A stretch of 64,000 bases of DNA from Antennarius striatus (lineage: Eukaryota; Chordata; Actinopteri; Lophiiformes; Antennariidae). Where the stretch lies: NCBI RefSeq assembly GCF_040054535.1, contig NC_090778.1:8254001-8318000 (forward strand), given 5' to 3'. The position numbers and the translations under genes were made by a program. The stretch's first letter is position 1. Each line of letters begins with the position of its first letter. Positions 12,332 through 35,491 of the stretch are shown piece after piece. The notes below the pieces were generated by a model. It was not told the DNA's origin. It saw only the letters and a list, made by a program, of their open reading frames with translations, and ran no database searches.

Positions 12332-13772
12332 CATCAGTCTTCTTCTTTTCCTTTTGGCTTTCCCCTTCAGGGGTCGCCACAGCGAATCAAAACCCTCCAT
12401 CTAACCCTGTCTTCTGCATCCTCCTCTCTCACACCAACTACCTTCATGTCCTTTTTCACTACATCCATAAACCTCATCTTTGGTCTTCCTCTAGGCCTCC
12501 TGCCTGGCAGTTTAAAACTCAGCATCCTTCTACAAATATATTCACTATCTCTACTCTGGACATGTCCAAACCATCTCAGTCCGGCCTCTCTGACTTTATC
12601 TTCAAAACCTCTAACATGTGCTGTCCCTCTGATGTACTCATTCCTGATCCTATCCTTCCTGGTCACTCCCAGAGAGAACCTCAGCATCTTCATCTCTGCT
12701 ACCTCCAGCTCTGTCTCCTGTCTTTTCCTCAGTGACACTGTCTCTAGACAAAACAACATCGCTGGTCTCATCACAGTTTTGTACACCTTTCCTTTAATTT
12801 CAGCTGAAACTCTTCTATCACACATCACACCTGACACTTTTCTCCACCCATGGAAAAAAGGTGAAGAAGCGTGTAGAGGCAGGTACTCGTTTCTTTCCCT
12901 CTTTTCCACACTCTCCATTGCTCTGGACTGTTGACCCTAAGTACTTAAAATCCTCCACCTTCTTGATCTCTTCTCCCTGTAACCTCACTCTTCCACTTGG
13001 GTCCCTCCCATTCACACACATGTACCCCTGTCTTACTGCGGCTAACCTTCATTCCTCTCCTTTCCAGGACAAACCTCCACCTCTCTAGCTTCTCCTCCAC
13101 CTGTTCCCTGCTCTCACTGCAGATCACAATGTCATCTGCAAACATCATAGTCCATGGAGATTCCTGTCTAACCTCGTCTGTCAGCCTGTCCATCACCATA
13201 GCGAACAAGAAGGGGCTCAGAGCTGATCCCTGATGCAGTCCCACCTCCACCTTGAACTCCTCTGTCACACCTACAGCACACCTCACCACTGTCTTACAGT
13301 CCTCATACATGTCCTGAATCACTCTAACATACTTCTCTGCCACTCCAGACTTCCTCATACATAATCACAGTTCCTTTATGGGCACCCTGTCATAAGCTTT
13401 CTCCAGATCTACAAAAACACAATGCAGCTCCCTCTGGCCTTCTCTGTATTTACTTCTCTGTCAACATCCTCAAAGCAAATACTGCATCTGTAGTACTCTT
13501 TTTTGGCATGAAACCATACTGCTGCTCATAAATGCTCACTTCTGTCCTTAGTCGAGCTTCAACTACTCTTTCCCATAACTTCATTGTATGGCTCATCAGC
13601 TTTATTCCTCTGTAGTTGCCACAACTCTGCACATCTCCCTTGTTCTTAAAAATGGGCACCAGCACACTTCTCCATTCCTCAGGCATATTTTCACTATCTA
13701 AGATCCTGTTGAACAACCCAGTCAAAAACTCTACTGCCACCTCTCGTAGACACATCCGTACCTCCACAGCGC
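12332..13772 (-). mobile_element. 5'-truncated RTE-type non-LTR retrotransposon
   Basis: Read on the minus strand, this is a close relative of the plus-strand element at 38406-41360. It contains the middle and C-terminal parts of the reverse transcriptase, including a catalytic FADDIVIC block near 13120-13149 and the C-terminal GRRPRGRPK tail near 12490-12520. The element's 3' end lies at the left and carries the same AAG-rich tail (CTTCTTCTTTTCC on the plus strand). The endonuclease and the start of RT are missing at 13772. The reading frame is interrupted several times (breaks near 12900, 12950 and 13360-13450), so it is dead. Confidence 0.88.
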
Positions 13773-13896
13773 TATCATCAAGTCAAACTGTTTATTTGTC
13801 CAACACTTCAGTTTAAACAGTATAAGGTAATTACATTCCCACCACCTGCACTTTGTGTGTAATGCTAATTATCAAATGTTGACAATATGATAAATA

Positions 13897-14250
13897 AATC
13901 TAAAGTCGGTAGCGCTGTCGCGCACAGTAAGGTGGTCCCGGGTTTGTGTCCCGCTTTGTGTGGAGTTTGCATGTTTTCTCCGTGTCTGCATGGGTTCTCT
14001 CCAGGTTCTACGGCTTCCTTCCACCTCCAAAAACATGTGCTTCATGTTAATTGGATGGTCCCAAATTGATTGTAGGTGTGAGTGTGTGCGTGCATGTTTG
14101 TCTGCATCTCTGTGTGGCTGTGCGGCACACTGGCGTCCTGCCCGGAGTGTCCCCCGCCTCATGCACAAGTCAGCTGGGATAGGCTCCAGCTCCCTGCGAC
14201 CCACGTCAGCAGACAAAGCAGTTAAGAAAATGGATGAATGGATGGAAAAC
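13897..14250 (+). repeat. SINE-like repeat with tRNA-like head
   Basis: It begins inside a tRNA-like region (GGTAGCGCTGTCGC resembles box A, GGTCCCGGGTTTGTGTCCC resembles a decayed box B). It continues through the body shared with copies at 21681, 52484 and 57671 (GTTTGCATGTTTTCTCCGTG, CAGCTGGGATAGGCTCCAGC) and ends with GATGAATGGATGG. The first few bases of the family consensus are missing. The apparent proteins in this interval on both strands are repeat translations. Confidence 0.72.
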
Positions 14251-16872
14251 TAAAGCTTAACTTATTTGCAACAGCAAATGTTTTGTTAAAGAAACATAAC
14301 TTTAAATAACCTATTAATAAAGTATTTTACTGAGTATGTGACGTAACCTTAACCTTACTGTGCTCCTCATGAATCATAATTTAATCCCAAACAGGACACG
14401 AGGCATCAAAATGGCTGTCCTTCATTTTCTTGGAACGTAAAGGGAAAAAAACAACTCCTCCTCTTTCTTTGAATTTAGTCCAAAATCCATCTGTGTCTTC
14501 ATTGGCACACTCCAAGTAACAAACATTCCTAAATCCGCTTTTTTATCTGGATGTAATCTAAATTTTATTTTTTGCTACCCAGCCAGTAAACAAACAAACC
14601 AACAAAACCCCAAACTGATTGTATAACTTCATTTCAGAGCGAGTAATTCACTGAAAATGTCTAATTCAAGTTTTGACAGGCCTCATGTCAGTTAATTGAA
14701 TTGATACTTTCAGTGATGTATGTGTTCATGAAGTGTTAAAACTACCATACCATGCTCAGGCACACGCGTCCCTCCTTCATATCTAAAGTTAGAATCGTGA
14801 CAAATCTTTATGCAAAGCAGCACCAATGGCAGAGCTGAATCACACATCAAATAGTTGTCAACCAGAAGCTACGACGTTAAAGGAGGAGGCCTCAGCGAGG
14901 AAGAAACAGAGCAGTGAGGAAAAATAACCAGCTTATATAGTTCAGCATATTAATGGATCTTATGAAAGAAAATTAAAATGTACAATGAGAACAATCCTTC
15001 ACAATCAAAGTGAATGTTTAAATGAACCACTGCATTCATGTGAAGTCATAACCTCCTTCCTCCTAGTAATAAATGTTATCTCTAACTATAAATAGACATG
15101 GACATATTTACCTAAGTGTATGAGTGGTGTTATAAAAATAATTTCTCAGAGATAGAGTTACTCAATCAGTATTTTTCGTGTTGGTGCAGTCAGTCAGTAC
15201 TGTACACTCTTCCACCATGTCTATAGCTGGTGTAGTGAAAGCAGAGCAGCAGCTCCAGTCCTCCATCTGTCGATATCCGATCCCTTCAGTCAGTGTTCAG
15301 TGAAGGTCACCCCCATCTTGAAAGCACTCAAAGATCATCACTCTGTCCCATAATTTTACATGAGAAATGGAAAATAAAACAGACTTCAATGGTTTATGCG
15401 AGAAAGTGTAAAGCCGTTGCAGTCTGTGCAGAGAGCTGTATTGATTAAATAAGAAGTGTATCTGTTCCAGCAGATGTGCCCAAGATGATGCTGAAAAACA
15501 AGGATGAAATGCCTCCTGTGTAGACAAGCTGTAGGGTATCAGCCTTTAACTGAGGACAGGGACTTCTGCTGTCTCTATGAAATATGTTTAATATGTGTAG
15601 TAATGTCTAGTAATCTTCTTTAACTACAATGTTATTTCTCAGCTCTCTATCCAGGCTTAATACAGATATTCCATCTATTCAACACTGCCACGGTTGTTCC
15701 TGTCAGCGGGGATGTGACTGTTTAATCCAATTTGGATTCAATTAAAATGAGATGCATCATAAAATCTCATATTCTGCTTATGATTTGAGTTGAGTCATTT
15801 AAATGTTCCTACAGCTCTAAAATTCTAAAATGAAAAAGCAATTACAGTGTTTGATTCAAGACTAATTAAACACACCCAACCTCACACCAAAATAGTTTAT
15901 TACTTATGGGCTATGATTTTCGATATATTTTCTTTTTCTTGGGACATAGAACATACATCATTTCCATATCAAACATTCTAATTCTAATTCTGCATTTGTT
16001 CTTATATCAACCCCAGTTTTTCCAACAATATTGACACCAAAACAAGTAGATATATTTAAACAAGCTAATAACAGATTTCATTTGTCCACCTCTCTCAGTA
16101 GCTTCTGGGACATGTGATCAGATATCGATATAGAAATTCTGAATAGTCTGGCTCACACCACAGGAGAATCAGGCCAAGGATCCTGTCTGTCACCTTGGCT
16201 TGTGAACACATGGGGAACACCGATTTTCAAAAATTGTTTGCTAGATGGATATGAAACCTGAATACATCACTATTTGCAAAGCCAGACAACAACAAAGCAT
16301 GAGTGAGTCATCCCCAATAAACGGCCGTAAACATTTAGGTCATAAGCAGAGATTTTTTCAGTGAAATATAGTCTCATTCAGATTTTTGCCTTCTGTTCAT
16401 CTTATTTCACACTGTAAAAGCATTGTTGCACCACTCCAATCACCATTTTGTTCTGCCTCCCCATGAGATCACATTAGGTGTTGCATCACGCCCTCTGACA
16501 CCATGGTCTTAACCTATTCTGTGGATGCACAATTACTGTTCAGTTTTGCAGCGTGTGCTGGTTTAAAAATGGACAGGTAATCGGTGAAGTTAGTCCTCAT
16601 GCATGTGATGCAACATGATTCCAGACTCGATCAGGTTTTAAAAGCTTAAATGTGACTAAATATAAGAAACAAAACCATTTCTTCATCTGAGCCATTTAAT
16701 CTGCAATGTTACTTCACTGAAGAAAACAACTCCCATGATCCTACACTACAAACAGGATGTCTTTTGTTTATGTTTTGATTACAAATGAACAAATGTATAA
16801 TATCAAACTACATATTGTGCTTTAAATATCACATTAAAAATAACCAAATGAAGCTAAAAAAGAAGAAAAAGA
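14251..16872. other. Gene-free stretch, no recognised feature
   Basis: About 2.6 kb hold no convincing exon, splice-bounded frame or dispersed repeat. As at 8564-12331, low repeat content beside a presumed developmental regulator makes conserved non-coding sequence possible but unproven. Confidence 0.4.
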
Positions 16873-16953
16873 AAGGTACTTTAATAATCCCCTTGGGGAA
16901 ATTATTTTTCAAATCTATGTATATACAGGCCCAGAAACAAACAAACAAACAAA

Positions 16954-17024
<71 letters not shown>

Positions 17025-17275
17025 ATCTGCATGCTTACTTGCAGATAATACTGAGAGGTGGAGCGGCGGGCAGCTCCTTCGTGGTGCGCCCCAATGATCA
17101 ACTGTAAGTGGACAGTGCCTTGCTCAAAGTCATCTCAGCAGTGCTCAGTTTGTGAACTGGCACCTCTCCACTGTTAGCTCACAAACTGAACATTTTGGTC
17201 CACATGAGCCTAGAGCCAGCTACCCTCCAGTCCCGAGCCCAAGACCCAGTGGACTGAACTACTGCTGCCCCAAAA
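16873..17275 (-). repeat. SINE-like repeat interrupted by (AAAC)n/(AC)n
   Basis: The plus strand reads TACTTTAATAATCCCCTTGG at the left and GTGCCTTGCTCAAAGTCATC then CTGAACTACTGCTGCCCC at the right. This is the layout of a common fish repeat whose tRNA-like head reads from the right on the minus strand (GGGGCAGCAGTAGTTCAG). An (AAAC)n tract at 16936-16957 and an (AC)n tract at 16957-17018 lie within it. Family assignment is from memory of the pattern only. Confidence 0.55.
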
Positions 17276-17686
17276 GGGTTAAAAAACAACAAAACAAAAA
17301 CAAAAAAATGTCAGATTAAAGACCAAAGAGCGGACTACAAACTCAATAATTCAAATACTGATGATGTGAAGGGAAGAGGCACAGGCCTTCACACACTGCA
17401 GAGGTTAAAACCCCCGACTACAGCCACAAGTAAGAGTTCTACCCTCAAAAGGATTTTTAAGAAAGCAAAAACAGATTAATATTGATCACATTTCGTCTAA
17501 CAATCATCTGTGCCAACATTTGGTTGGCTTTCTTTAAATAATAACATTTTAGTGTCAAAACTCATCTCATAGTTCAGTTTTAAATGTATTAAACTGAAAG
17601 TTTCACCACTACCATCATAGGTCTCTTCATCGGCACCCAGATCTCTTCTGACAGGGAATGAATTACAGTCACCACAGAGGGTGAGC

Positions 17687-17757
<71 letters not shown>

Positions 17758-18926
17758 ACTGAATGGGAATCCTTCAGATCAACAAATAAACAAAGCAGCC
17801 GGGGCAAGCCAGCGTTCCTCCTGTCAGCAGCATCTGCCAGCAGTAGGGAGGATGCTTTGGTTTTTCCTGCATCGTCTAATCCTGCATCCACCAGAAAAAC
17901 TGAAAAAAAAAGCCTCCTTGTAGACATCCTCCATCTGTTTGTTTTTTTCTGCGCCTGTCAGACTCTTTCAGTGTCCTCTGCTGTCAGGTCCAATTCTCCC
18001 CTCTCTATCAAACATCTCTTTCACCATATCACCTCTCCACCCATCCCTCCATCTTTGTCTCCCCTGTGGAGGAATTACTTAAACCCGAAAATAATGTTAG
18101 TGTCAACATCCCTGTTAAACCTTGACTAGAAAAAGCATCCCAGAAAGGCTTGTTAAACCTCAGCAGTCCTTTTTGCAGTATTTATCTTATTTCTAATCGT
18201 TTTTGACCCACACACTTGGCAAACGATTATCAAAGCACATCATGCCGTCACTGAGGGTATTTCCCCAAGTTAATTGTGCAAACAAAGCCTATGTACATGC
18301 CTGAAAGGAGGATTTCAGACAAGAGGTTCCTTCCTATTCACTCTCATCTTTTTGAATTGAAGAACATCTCGATGTACATGGAAACAGTTGCATTCTCCTT
18401 TAAACCCTTTAAAACAAGGAGGATAAATGATTCTAAAAGGAAGAGAAGGAGGAGGAAGAGGAGGAAGAGGATGGATATAGAGGGTGGATACACTGCTGCT
18501 CCCTTATCATCATCATCCTCCTTCTCTCTTCCTCTCCCCGCCAAAAGAAAAAAAGGGGGAAAGAATCCTTTCTATGCATCAGCATGGTAAATATCAGCAG
18601 ACAAACTGACAGTGGGAACAATGACACCACCTGGGCAACAACAAAAGGAAATAAATATCATGAGGCCGGTCAGCGCTCCATCCATTTAAACATTCCTGCT
18701 GTGTGTCTGCAGGCTTCTTTGTGGCCTCCACACCTGCATCTGGTTGACTGTGTGTGCTCTGAATATCAAAAATATTTAATTTCTCTCCTTTTTTTTATGC
18801 CTACCACTTCTAAATGAAATCTGTCCGGCCGATGTGGAGGAGCTGCAGGTGTGAAACGATGGCTGCTGTGTTTGTTTGTCTGTTGATGTCTTTCAAATCC
18901 GCCTCTAGACAATAAAAGCTGCTTAC
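17276..18926. other. Gene-free stretch with (GT)n repeat
   Basis: A perfect (GT)n tract of about 65 bp lies at 17690-17754. A purine-rich GGA/GAA segment lies at 18435-18480. The sequence from 18926 leftwards begins with the splice donor of the znf608-like exon, so this should be the first part of an intron of that minus-strand gene. No further exon was recognised. Confidence 0.5.
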
Positions 18927-19871
18927 CTTCTCTGCTCCTCGGTGTTTCTTGGCCGCCGGCGTGTCGTCATGCTGCCGCCTGACAACAATAGCACCTCCGC
19001 CGCCGCTTTTAACTCCACAATCCAGCGTGGATTTGCTGGCAGCGCCGCCGCCGCTACTCCCGCAGTTATTGTTATTGTTTACGTTGTTGGAGTTGCTATT
19101 ATCTCCCATGATCCTGGAGTCGGCCGCGGCGCAGTGACAGTGTCCGGGGCCGTCGCGGCAGAGATGATGCTCTGGCAGCGTTGACGAAGGGAGGAAGACA
19201 GAGGGAGGAGGAGACGAGCCATCGCCGGGCTTCTCTTTCCGCGTCCGGACAGGAGGAGCGGGCAGAGCGGCTGCGTCCCTCTCCCTGTCTCGGTCCCTCT
19301 TCCAGCCCCGGATCACGTTCTTACCCTTCCTCTCCTCTTTGCCTTTGGCGCAACTCGCAGGAGAGGCCGTGGTCACCTCGGAGACGCAATTGTTGCCGCC
19401 GCTGCAGCCGTCCGCGTCTCTACCGACCGCTGAAATCATCTCCAGATCACCGACGCTGCGTCCTTGAGCCTCGCGACGCTGCTGCTGATGTTTACCGACC
19501 CCGACGCACGAGTCGCTACCGCCGCGCACCGCGACGGCAGCCGGCGTGCGATCTGCCGCCTCCGGTTCTTCCCGTTCCTGCCGACCGCCTCGGCTGCGTT
19601 TCAGCGCGGATCTCCTCGGCTCCGACCCGCCACTGCCGCCGCTACCGCCGACAGGTAACCGGGTCTGGAGCGAGGGCAGGGCCGTGTGTCTGTCGGCAAT
19701 GCCAGCGGCGCTGGAGGAGGAGGTAGAGGTGTTGGAGATGGAGAAGGAGGAGGAGGAGGAAGAGGTGGAGGAGGAGGAGGAGGAGGAGGAGGAGGCAGTG
19801 TGGTTGGGTGACAGGTCCCTGCAGTCCGTCAGCAGACCTCCATTCTCCTCAGCTCTCAGAAAACGGTTCAT
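18927..19871 (-). CDS. znf608: znf608-like N-terminal coding exon (partial gene)
   Basis: This is a 945-bp open exon (315 codons, phase 0) read on the minus strand. ATG is at 19869-19871 with a purine at -3, and an in-frame TGA lies just upstream near 19914. It ends at a consensus donor (GAAG|GTAAGC on the minus strand, intron from 18926). The protein is low-complexity: a serine run near residues 25-50, Gly/Ser and Asn runs, and basic patches. Resemblance to human ZNF608/ZNF609 N-terminal regions is local but ordered: REAQGRS against EVQGRxG, a CAKGKEERKGK...KRDRD block against the CGKSKEEK...KRDKD block, and a final KKHRGAEK against KKxKxEK. ZNF608 is a nuclear zinc-finger regulator. Its minus orientation beside gramd2b fits human 5q23. 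The strongly conserved first ~45 residues of ZNF608/609 are not present, and no zinc finger is in view, so the assignment is tentative. Confidence 0.5.
18935..19720. promoter_or_regulatory. CpG-rich island over znf608-like exon
   Basis: CG dinucleotides are far denser here than in the flanking DNA, with GGCCGCGGCGC, CCGCCGCCGC and many CGACG runs. In vertebrates such a segment over a first coding exon usually marks a promoter region. That reading is inference; the compositional shift itself is visible. Confidence 0.55.
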
Positions 19872-21680
19872 CTCCTCCTTTTTCCGCGCGTCCTTTGTCG
19901 ATCTCCGCAATAATCAGCATTCAACTCATTGTCAAGCCGTCGCAGTGTGTCGGAGAGCACCGACACAAGCAGGTCGGTTGTAGGCTGCTGGATCAGGCCT
20001 GCTCCATCACAAACTACTACACGGGCTGAATGACAGCTGACAGGGGTGCTCGGTGGGTATGATGTAAGGTCCCATTTACTAGAATAAAAGAAAATAATCC
20101 CTGTTTTAGAGCTATAAAATTGACAAAGTCCATCCACATCCCCAAACCCACTATGAAATTAAGACATTGTTCTTTTATCGAAGAAAAAAATATGTGCCTA
20201 ATAGAATATAGTTCTACTCCCACGTAGCTTCATCTCATTGTTTGTTTTTTGTAAGGTGAAAGTGTTTTGTTTCAATTCTCTTCCCACGAGAATATTTATC
20301 TTGACAAATAATTGAGAAGCCACAGATTTGATTTATGAAGAGAAGAGACGCACTTTCTGTCAGAAGATGGCGCTGGGGTACCACCAGGGGGCGCTGCAGC
20401 ATTTCGTTTATTGTGAAAATATAAAATCAGGATATAGACTTACGGTACTGAAAAAGGATCTGGGTCAGGAAAAATTACAGGGTTCCATGTAATACTGTAT
20501 CTATAGGTTGCATGACCTTTGCACTCTGTACTGTTGTCAAACCAGACAGAGCCACTGCACAGATGGTAACATACGGTAACATCCTGTTTATTTGTTGAGT
20601 CAAGGAGTGTCATTTGTAACCAGAGCATTTCCTCCACGAGGTCAAATTGATGAAATAAGTGGAGCACAGAAAAAAACAAAACAGAGTAACATGAGCTGAA
20701 CTAGATTTCTCCTCTGTGATGGAGAACTAAACTCCACTTGGCTTATTTCTGTCCAAAAAGATGAATCTGATATCCAAACATCCCTCTGCTCTTTTCAACA
20801 CAGCTGGGTGTCGTTCTCGGCGGTAAGTACATCTTTTGTTGAATTAGTGTCTATAATTCTTTTACGCCTTGAACAGTCTCAGCTATTAAGTGTTCTGACA
20901 GCACTTTTCAGAAAGCTTGTTCTGGCATTTTGCTTCCTTATTATACCAAATTGTAACTGGACAAGGCAATAGGGATGACATAGACCTGTGCTGTTGTGCC
21001 TCTTTTAACAACAACTTAACAGCTCCTGCTGCTGCTTTTTTCCTCTTTTCCCATATTTCTTCTGTTTCCTGTGGCGGGACTTTACAGGTGAACATCCATT
21101 TGAATCCCTTTGGCAAAAACATCACCAAATCTGGCATGGATTTCTCATCTCAGTCATCTGGTTATTTGATTTGACACAGACCTTTTATGGGACTATGCCT
21201 TCCAGTTCATCCTGGCCTGGGACCTGCCGTTAGGTATGCAGTAGCTCATGTCTGCCCAGTAAATGAGGAACAGGCTAGGGTCAGTGTCTGGAGTAAGGCT
21301 TGCTTAAGGATAGCTGTGCAAGGGGGTGAGAGGAGGTAGAGAGATGTTAACAAAGGCTCCTTCATAAATCAGTAACTTTCTCTCAGCATTCAATTACATG
21401 ACACAAGTATTTTGAATCTTTTGAAAACAGTCCAGTTGACCCTGTTCAGTTTATTTAAATTTTTATACTGTAGTGCTGATTTTAATTTCTATTCATTCAA
21501 ACACAGCATCTTTAGTAGTTCATACAGATCTGTGTGAACAAGGATGATGTCCACAATGTTGCCCAGCAAACCTTAGTAGAACTTTACTTTAAGACAATGG
21601 AACCACAGTGTTGTGGCTGCCTTGCTCAATAACACCTTGACAAGGGGAAAGAGAAGGATGGGAGATAACAGTCGACAATA
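19872..21680. other. Intergenic between znf608-like exon and SINE
   Basis: No exon is recognised. The segment contains a strong CTCF-like motif at 20381-20397. The last 12 bp (21669-21680) are the left target duplication of the SINE-like element. Confidence 0.5.
20381..20397 (+). promoter_or_regulatory. CTCF binding motif
   Basis: The sequence CCACCAGGGGGCGCTGC matches the well-known vertebrate CTCF core (CCACNAGGGGGCGC) without mismatch. It lies between two divergently transcribed genes, about 0.5 kb from the znf608-like start codon and 4.3 kb from the gramd2b start. Occupancy cannot be told from sequence; the motif match is exact. Confidence 0.8.
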
Positions 21681-22036
21681 TCATTCATTCATTTTCCAAC
21701 CCGCTTAATCCGCTAACGCAGGTCGCGGGGTAGCCAGTGCCTATCCTGGCAGTCTCAGGGCGTGAGGCTGGGGACACTCCGGGCACGACGCCAGTGTACC
21801 GCGGAGCCACATAGAAACAAACAATCATTCACACACACACTCACTCCTATGGTCAATTTGGGACCGGACAATCAAGCTAAAGCGCATGCTTTTGGAGGTG
21901 GGAGGAAGCCGGAGAACCCGGAGAGAACCCACGCAGACACGGGGAGAGCATGCGAACTCCGCACAGAGCGGGACTCGAACCCGGGTCCGCCGTGTTGTGA
22001 GGCAGCAGCGCTAACCACTGCGCCACCGTGCCGCCT
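21681..22036 (-). repeat. SINE-like retroposon with 12-bp target duplication
   Basis: This is a complete-looking copy in minus orientation. The tRNA-like head is at the right (GTTAGCGCTG box A and GGTTCGAGTCC-like box B on the minus strand, near 21975-22020). The CATT-rich tail (CATTCATTCATT on plus) is at the left. It is flanked by the perfect direct repeat CAGTCGACAATA (21669-21680 and 22037-22048), which shows retroposition. The embedded 95-codon open frame is a repeat translation. Confidence 0.85.
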
Positions 22037-22048
22037 CAGTCGACAATA

Positions 22049-23444
22049 AATGTTGACGAATAAATTAATAAATGTCCTCTGCCTTCACAGTTGATTTCAT
22101 TTATATTCCATGCAAATTACCTTCTTTCTCTTCTGCATTCATTGAATTTGTGTTTTAAGACTTTTGTAAAACTGAGATTGGTTTCCCAGCTGAGGACTAG
22201 ATATCTTAATATCTCCTTGTCAGAGTGTCAAATTACAGTAGTGTTGATATAGACTTAAAATTTTGATTTAGTCTCTCAAACACTGGCAGAGTCGAGGACA
22301 GGTCAACGTATACAAATCAAAGTAGTTGAAACAGACGCCACTTCAAACACACATGTTCTCTGCAGTGACAGAGAACATTGCAGTGGTTCTTTACAATTTT
22401 CTAAATAAAATCTTAAATGAATGTGTTGATTTTTCATGTTTTTGGCAGAAATCCCAGTGTGCAGTTCAAGCAGTTCATGTTTGCGCGTTCAAAGGGTGCG
22501 CAGTCCGTGTTTACACACCACAATACACAAGCCACTGTAAGTTCTGATGAGCCTCTCTCACTGTACATCTTATTGTCACGTCTCCTGCTTGATTTGCACA
22601 ACAGTAACTTTTCTGTACTGGTAAATACTCTAAGGTTAATTTAACACAAACATCAAAAGAGTACGAAGAGATGTTTGCGCTGGTACAATACGTACGACGA
22701 CAAGAACTCTATTTCTGCCAATGGAAGTAATAAATTAGAGAGCAACACAAAAAAAATGAGTACCGGCAACAGGCATATTGACAATTAATTTACCGAGCTC
22801 GATACAATGATCATGTGATCATTGGAAATTATTAATTCGAAAATAATTGAGAACTTGAGCGAAACTGAAAAAAGGTGAATCAGCAAAAGCTGAAAGTAGA
22901 ATCAAAAATCACCTCCAAAAAATGATTCAGTGAACAACTCAGTTCTATTTGTATTTCAAAGTACAGCATTTGTTTATGGCTGTGTACATGATTGTGTGCG
23001 GTTGAGTGTTTGCATGGTGGGAATATTTTTGTTATTAGTTTTTTATGTTTTACAAAACACCCCAACTCTCAAGTTCAAGCACATAGTTCAAGCACATTTC
23101 TCAAAAAACATTTTTTTCTTCAGTGTGTTAGTGAGTTTAAACTTCTGTATAAACTTCAGACACTTATGCACAGATTCAGTTAACACTGAACAGTTCAGAG
23201 TACCTCCAGTCTTTACACTAATGTATGCTAACCACCTTCTGATACATGAATTTGTTTAGTCCTTATGGGATTAACTGTGTTTACCAAATGTTAATCTGTA
23301 ATGCATTTGTGCATCGGATTTTTATTTATCTTTGTGTTTCTGTGCTGGTTGGATGTGATTGAAAGAGAACAACAGACTGACATAACCCACATAACATGTT
23401 TGTTGACTGTGACGGCAGCCAGTGACCTGCATCTGATGCCAGTG

Positions 23445-23476
<32 letters not shown>

Positions 23477-24648
23477 ACACGCACAGAAGCAGGATAATAT
23501 TCCAATCACGTATCTTCATTAAGATTGAATTCACACAGTTTAAAGTACGTTCATTTCACTGTACTGTGATCGGTTGGGGATGTATAGAATTCCTGTCCAT
23601 TATATGTTTCCCAGACAGAATACTGTGAAAGATCAGTGAAAGTTGAGGTGACACAGCACATTAGCAGGAAATGTGATCTCAATTGCGACGGCCAACTTAA
23701 AAACTAGTGCAAAGGTAGCCAATGCCTGGTGCCAAATTCAAATGAGGTCACAACGCCTCAGGGGATCACAATTTGATTTGCTGCAAAAAAAAAATTTGGG
23801 TGGATAATTTTCTTGACGAAGGTCCAAACTTATATGTCAGCAAGAAGCACTGTGTTTGTGCAGTGGTACTTTGTTAAAATACAGTGTTAATTCTATTCTA
23901 TTCTATTCTATTCTATTCTATTCTATTCTATTCTATTCTATTCTATTCTATTCTATTCTATTCTATTCTACCTAGTCCTGTTCTATTCTATGCTATTTAA
24001 TTAGTGAAAGGAAAATTCACTAATCCCATTTTCAGACATCATGAGTTTCCTGAACCGTCACCATAGAGGACTGGTGACAGCATGATTCTTCTCTGACCAT
24101 AGTCCTTTACACACATACAGTAAAAATAAAAAGATTTTGAAAAAAAAGAGACGGATCAGATGTCTTCCTGTTTGTCCAGCTATGAAAGACAAGACATGTA
24201 AGAAAAAGAGTTTCATTCCTTTGTAAACTGAACCAGGAAGAGTGACGTGGGGAAACTCTGACACCAGATATCTCCACATTTCATGCCTGTGATGATTTGT
24301 AATGAAAACAACTAACATGCAAATTCAGCAACAGAGAAGAGAGCAAAAAAGTAACATTACTCTCCAAATATAACTGGGTAAAAAGTCATTAATCACAGGT
24401 TTAAATAGTTGTGTGTATTTGTGTGTTTTCCAAACACAGAAAAACACATACAGACACACACTCACTACCCTGTTCTACCATCTGATTGGCTGGAACACTC
24501 GATCAGGAGGCCCAGAGGACACTCCCACAGGCAGGTGGAGGAGCAGAGGATCAAACTGCAGGTTCAGTCCAGGTTCCAGGTCACCCGACAGCAGGCACAC
24601 AGGATAGCAGGACTTCTTGGTGTTGTATGGGAACAGCTTTGGGGCGTG
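22049..24648. other. Upstream region of gramd2b
   Basis: No exon is recognised before the gramd2b start codon. An (AC)n tract lies at 23445-23480. A perfect pentanucleotide (TTCTA)n array of about 16 units spans 23890-23970. A promoter was not identified. Confidence 0.5.
23890..23970. repeat. (TTCTA)n pentanucleotide satellite
   Basis: About 16 perfect TTCTA units are followed by decayed units up to about 23995. It is listed because uninterrupted pentamers of this length are uncommon in the window and likely polymorphic. Confidence 0.95.

Positions 24649-35491
<10,843 letters not shown>

Noticed and set aside
12275..12934. 219-codon open frame on the plus strand
   Set aside because: It is the shadow of the minus-strand RTE copy.
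19181..19726. 181-codon Arg/Pro-rich open frame on the plus strand
   Set aside because: It is the antisense of the GC-rich znf608-like exon. High GC removes stop codons on both strands, and only the minus frame ends at a good donor and shows family motifs.
21950..22036. tRNA gene
   Set aside because: Box A- and box B-like motifs are present, but they belong to the head of a dispersed SINE-like repeat with target duplications. The same head recurs at 13897, 52484 and 57671, and no clean cloverleaf was apparent.
23890..23970. CRISPR-like array
   Set aside because: It is a simple TTCTA pentamer repeat without spacers.
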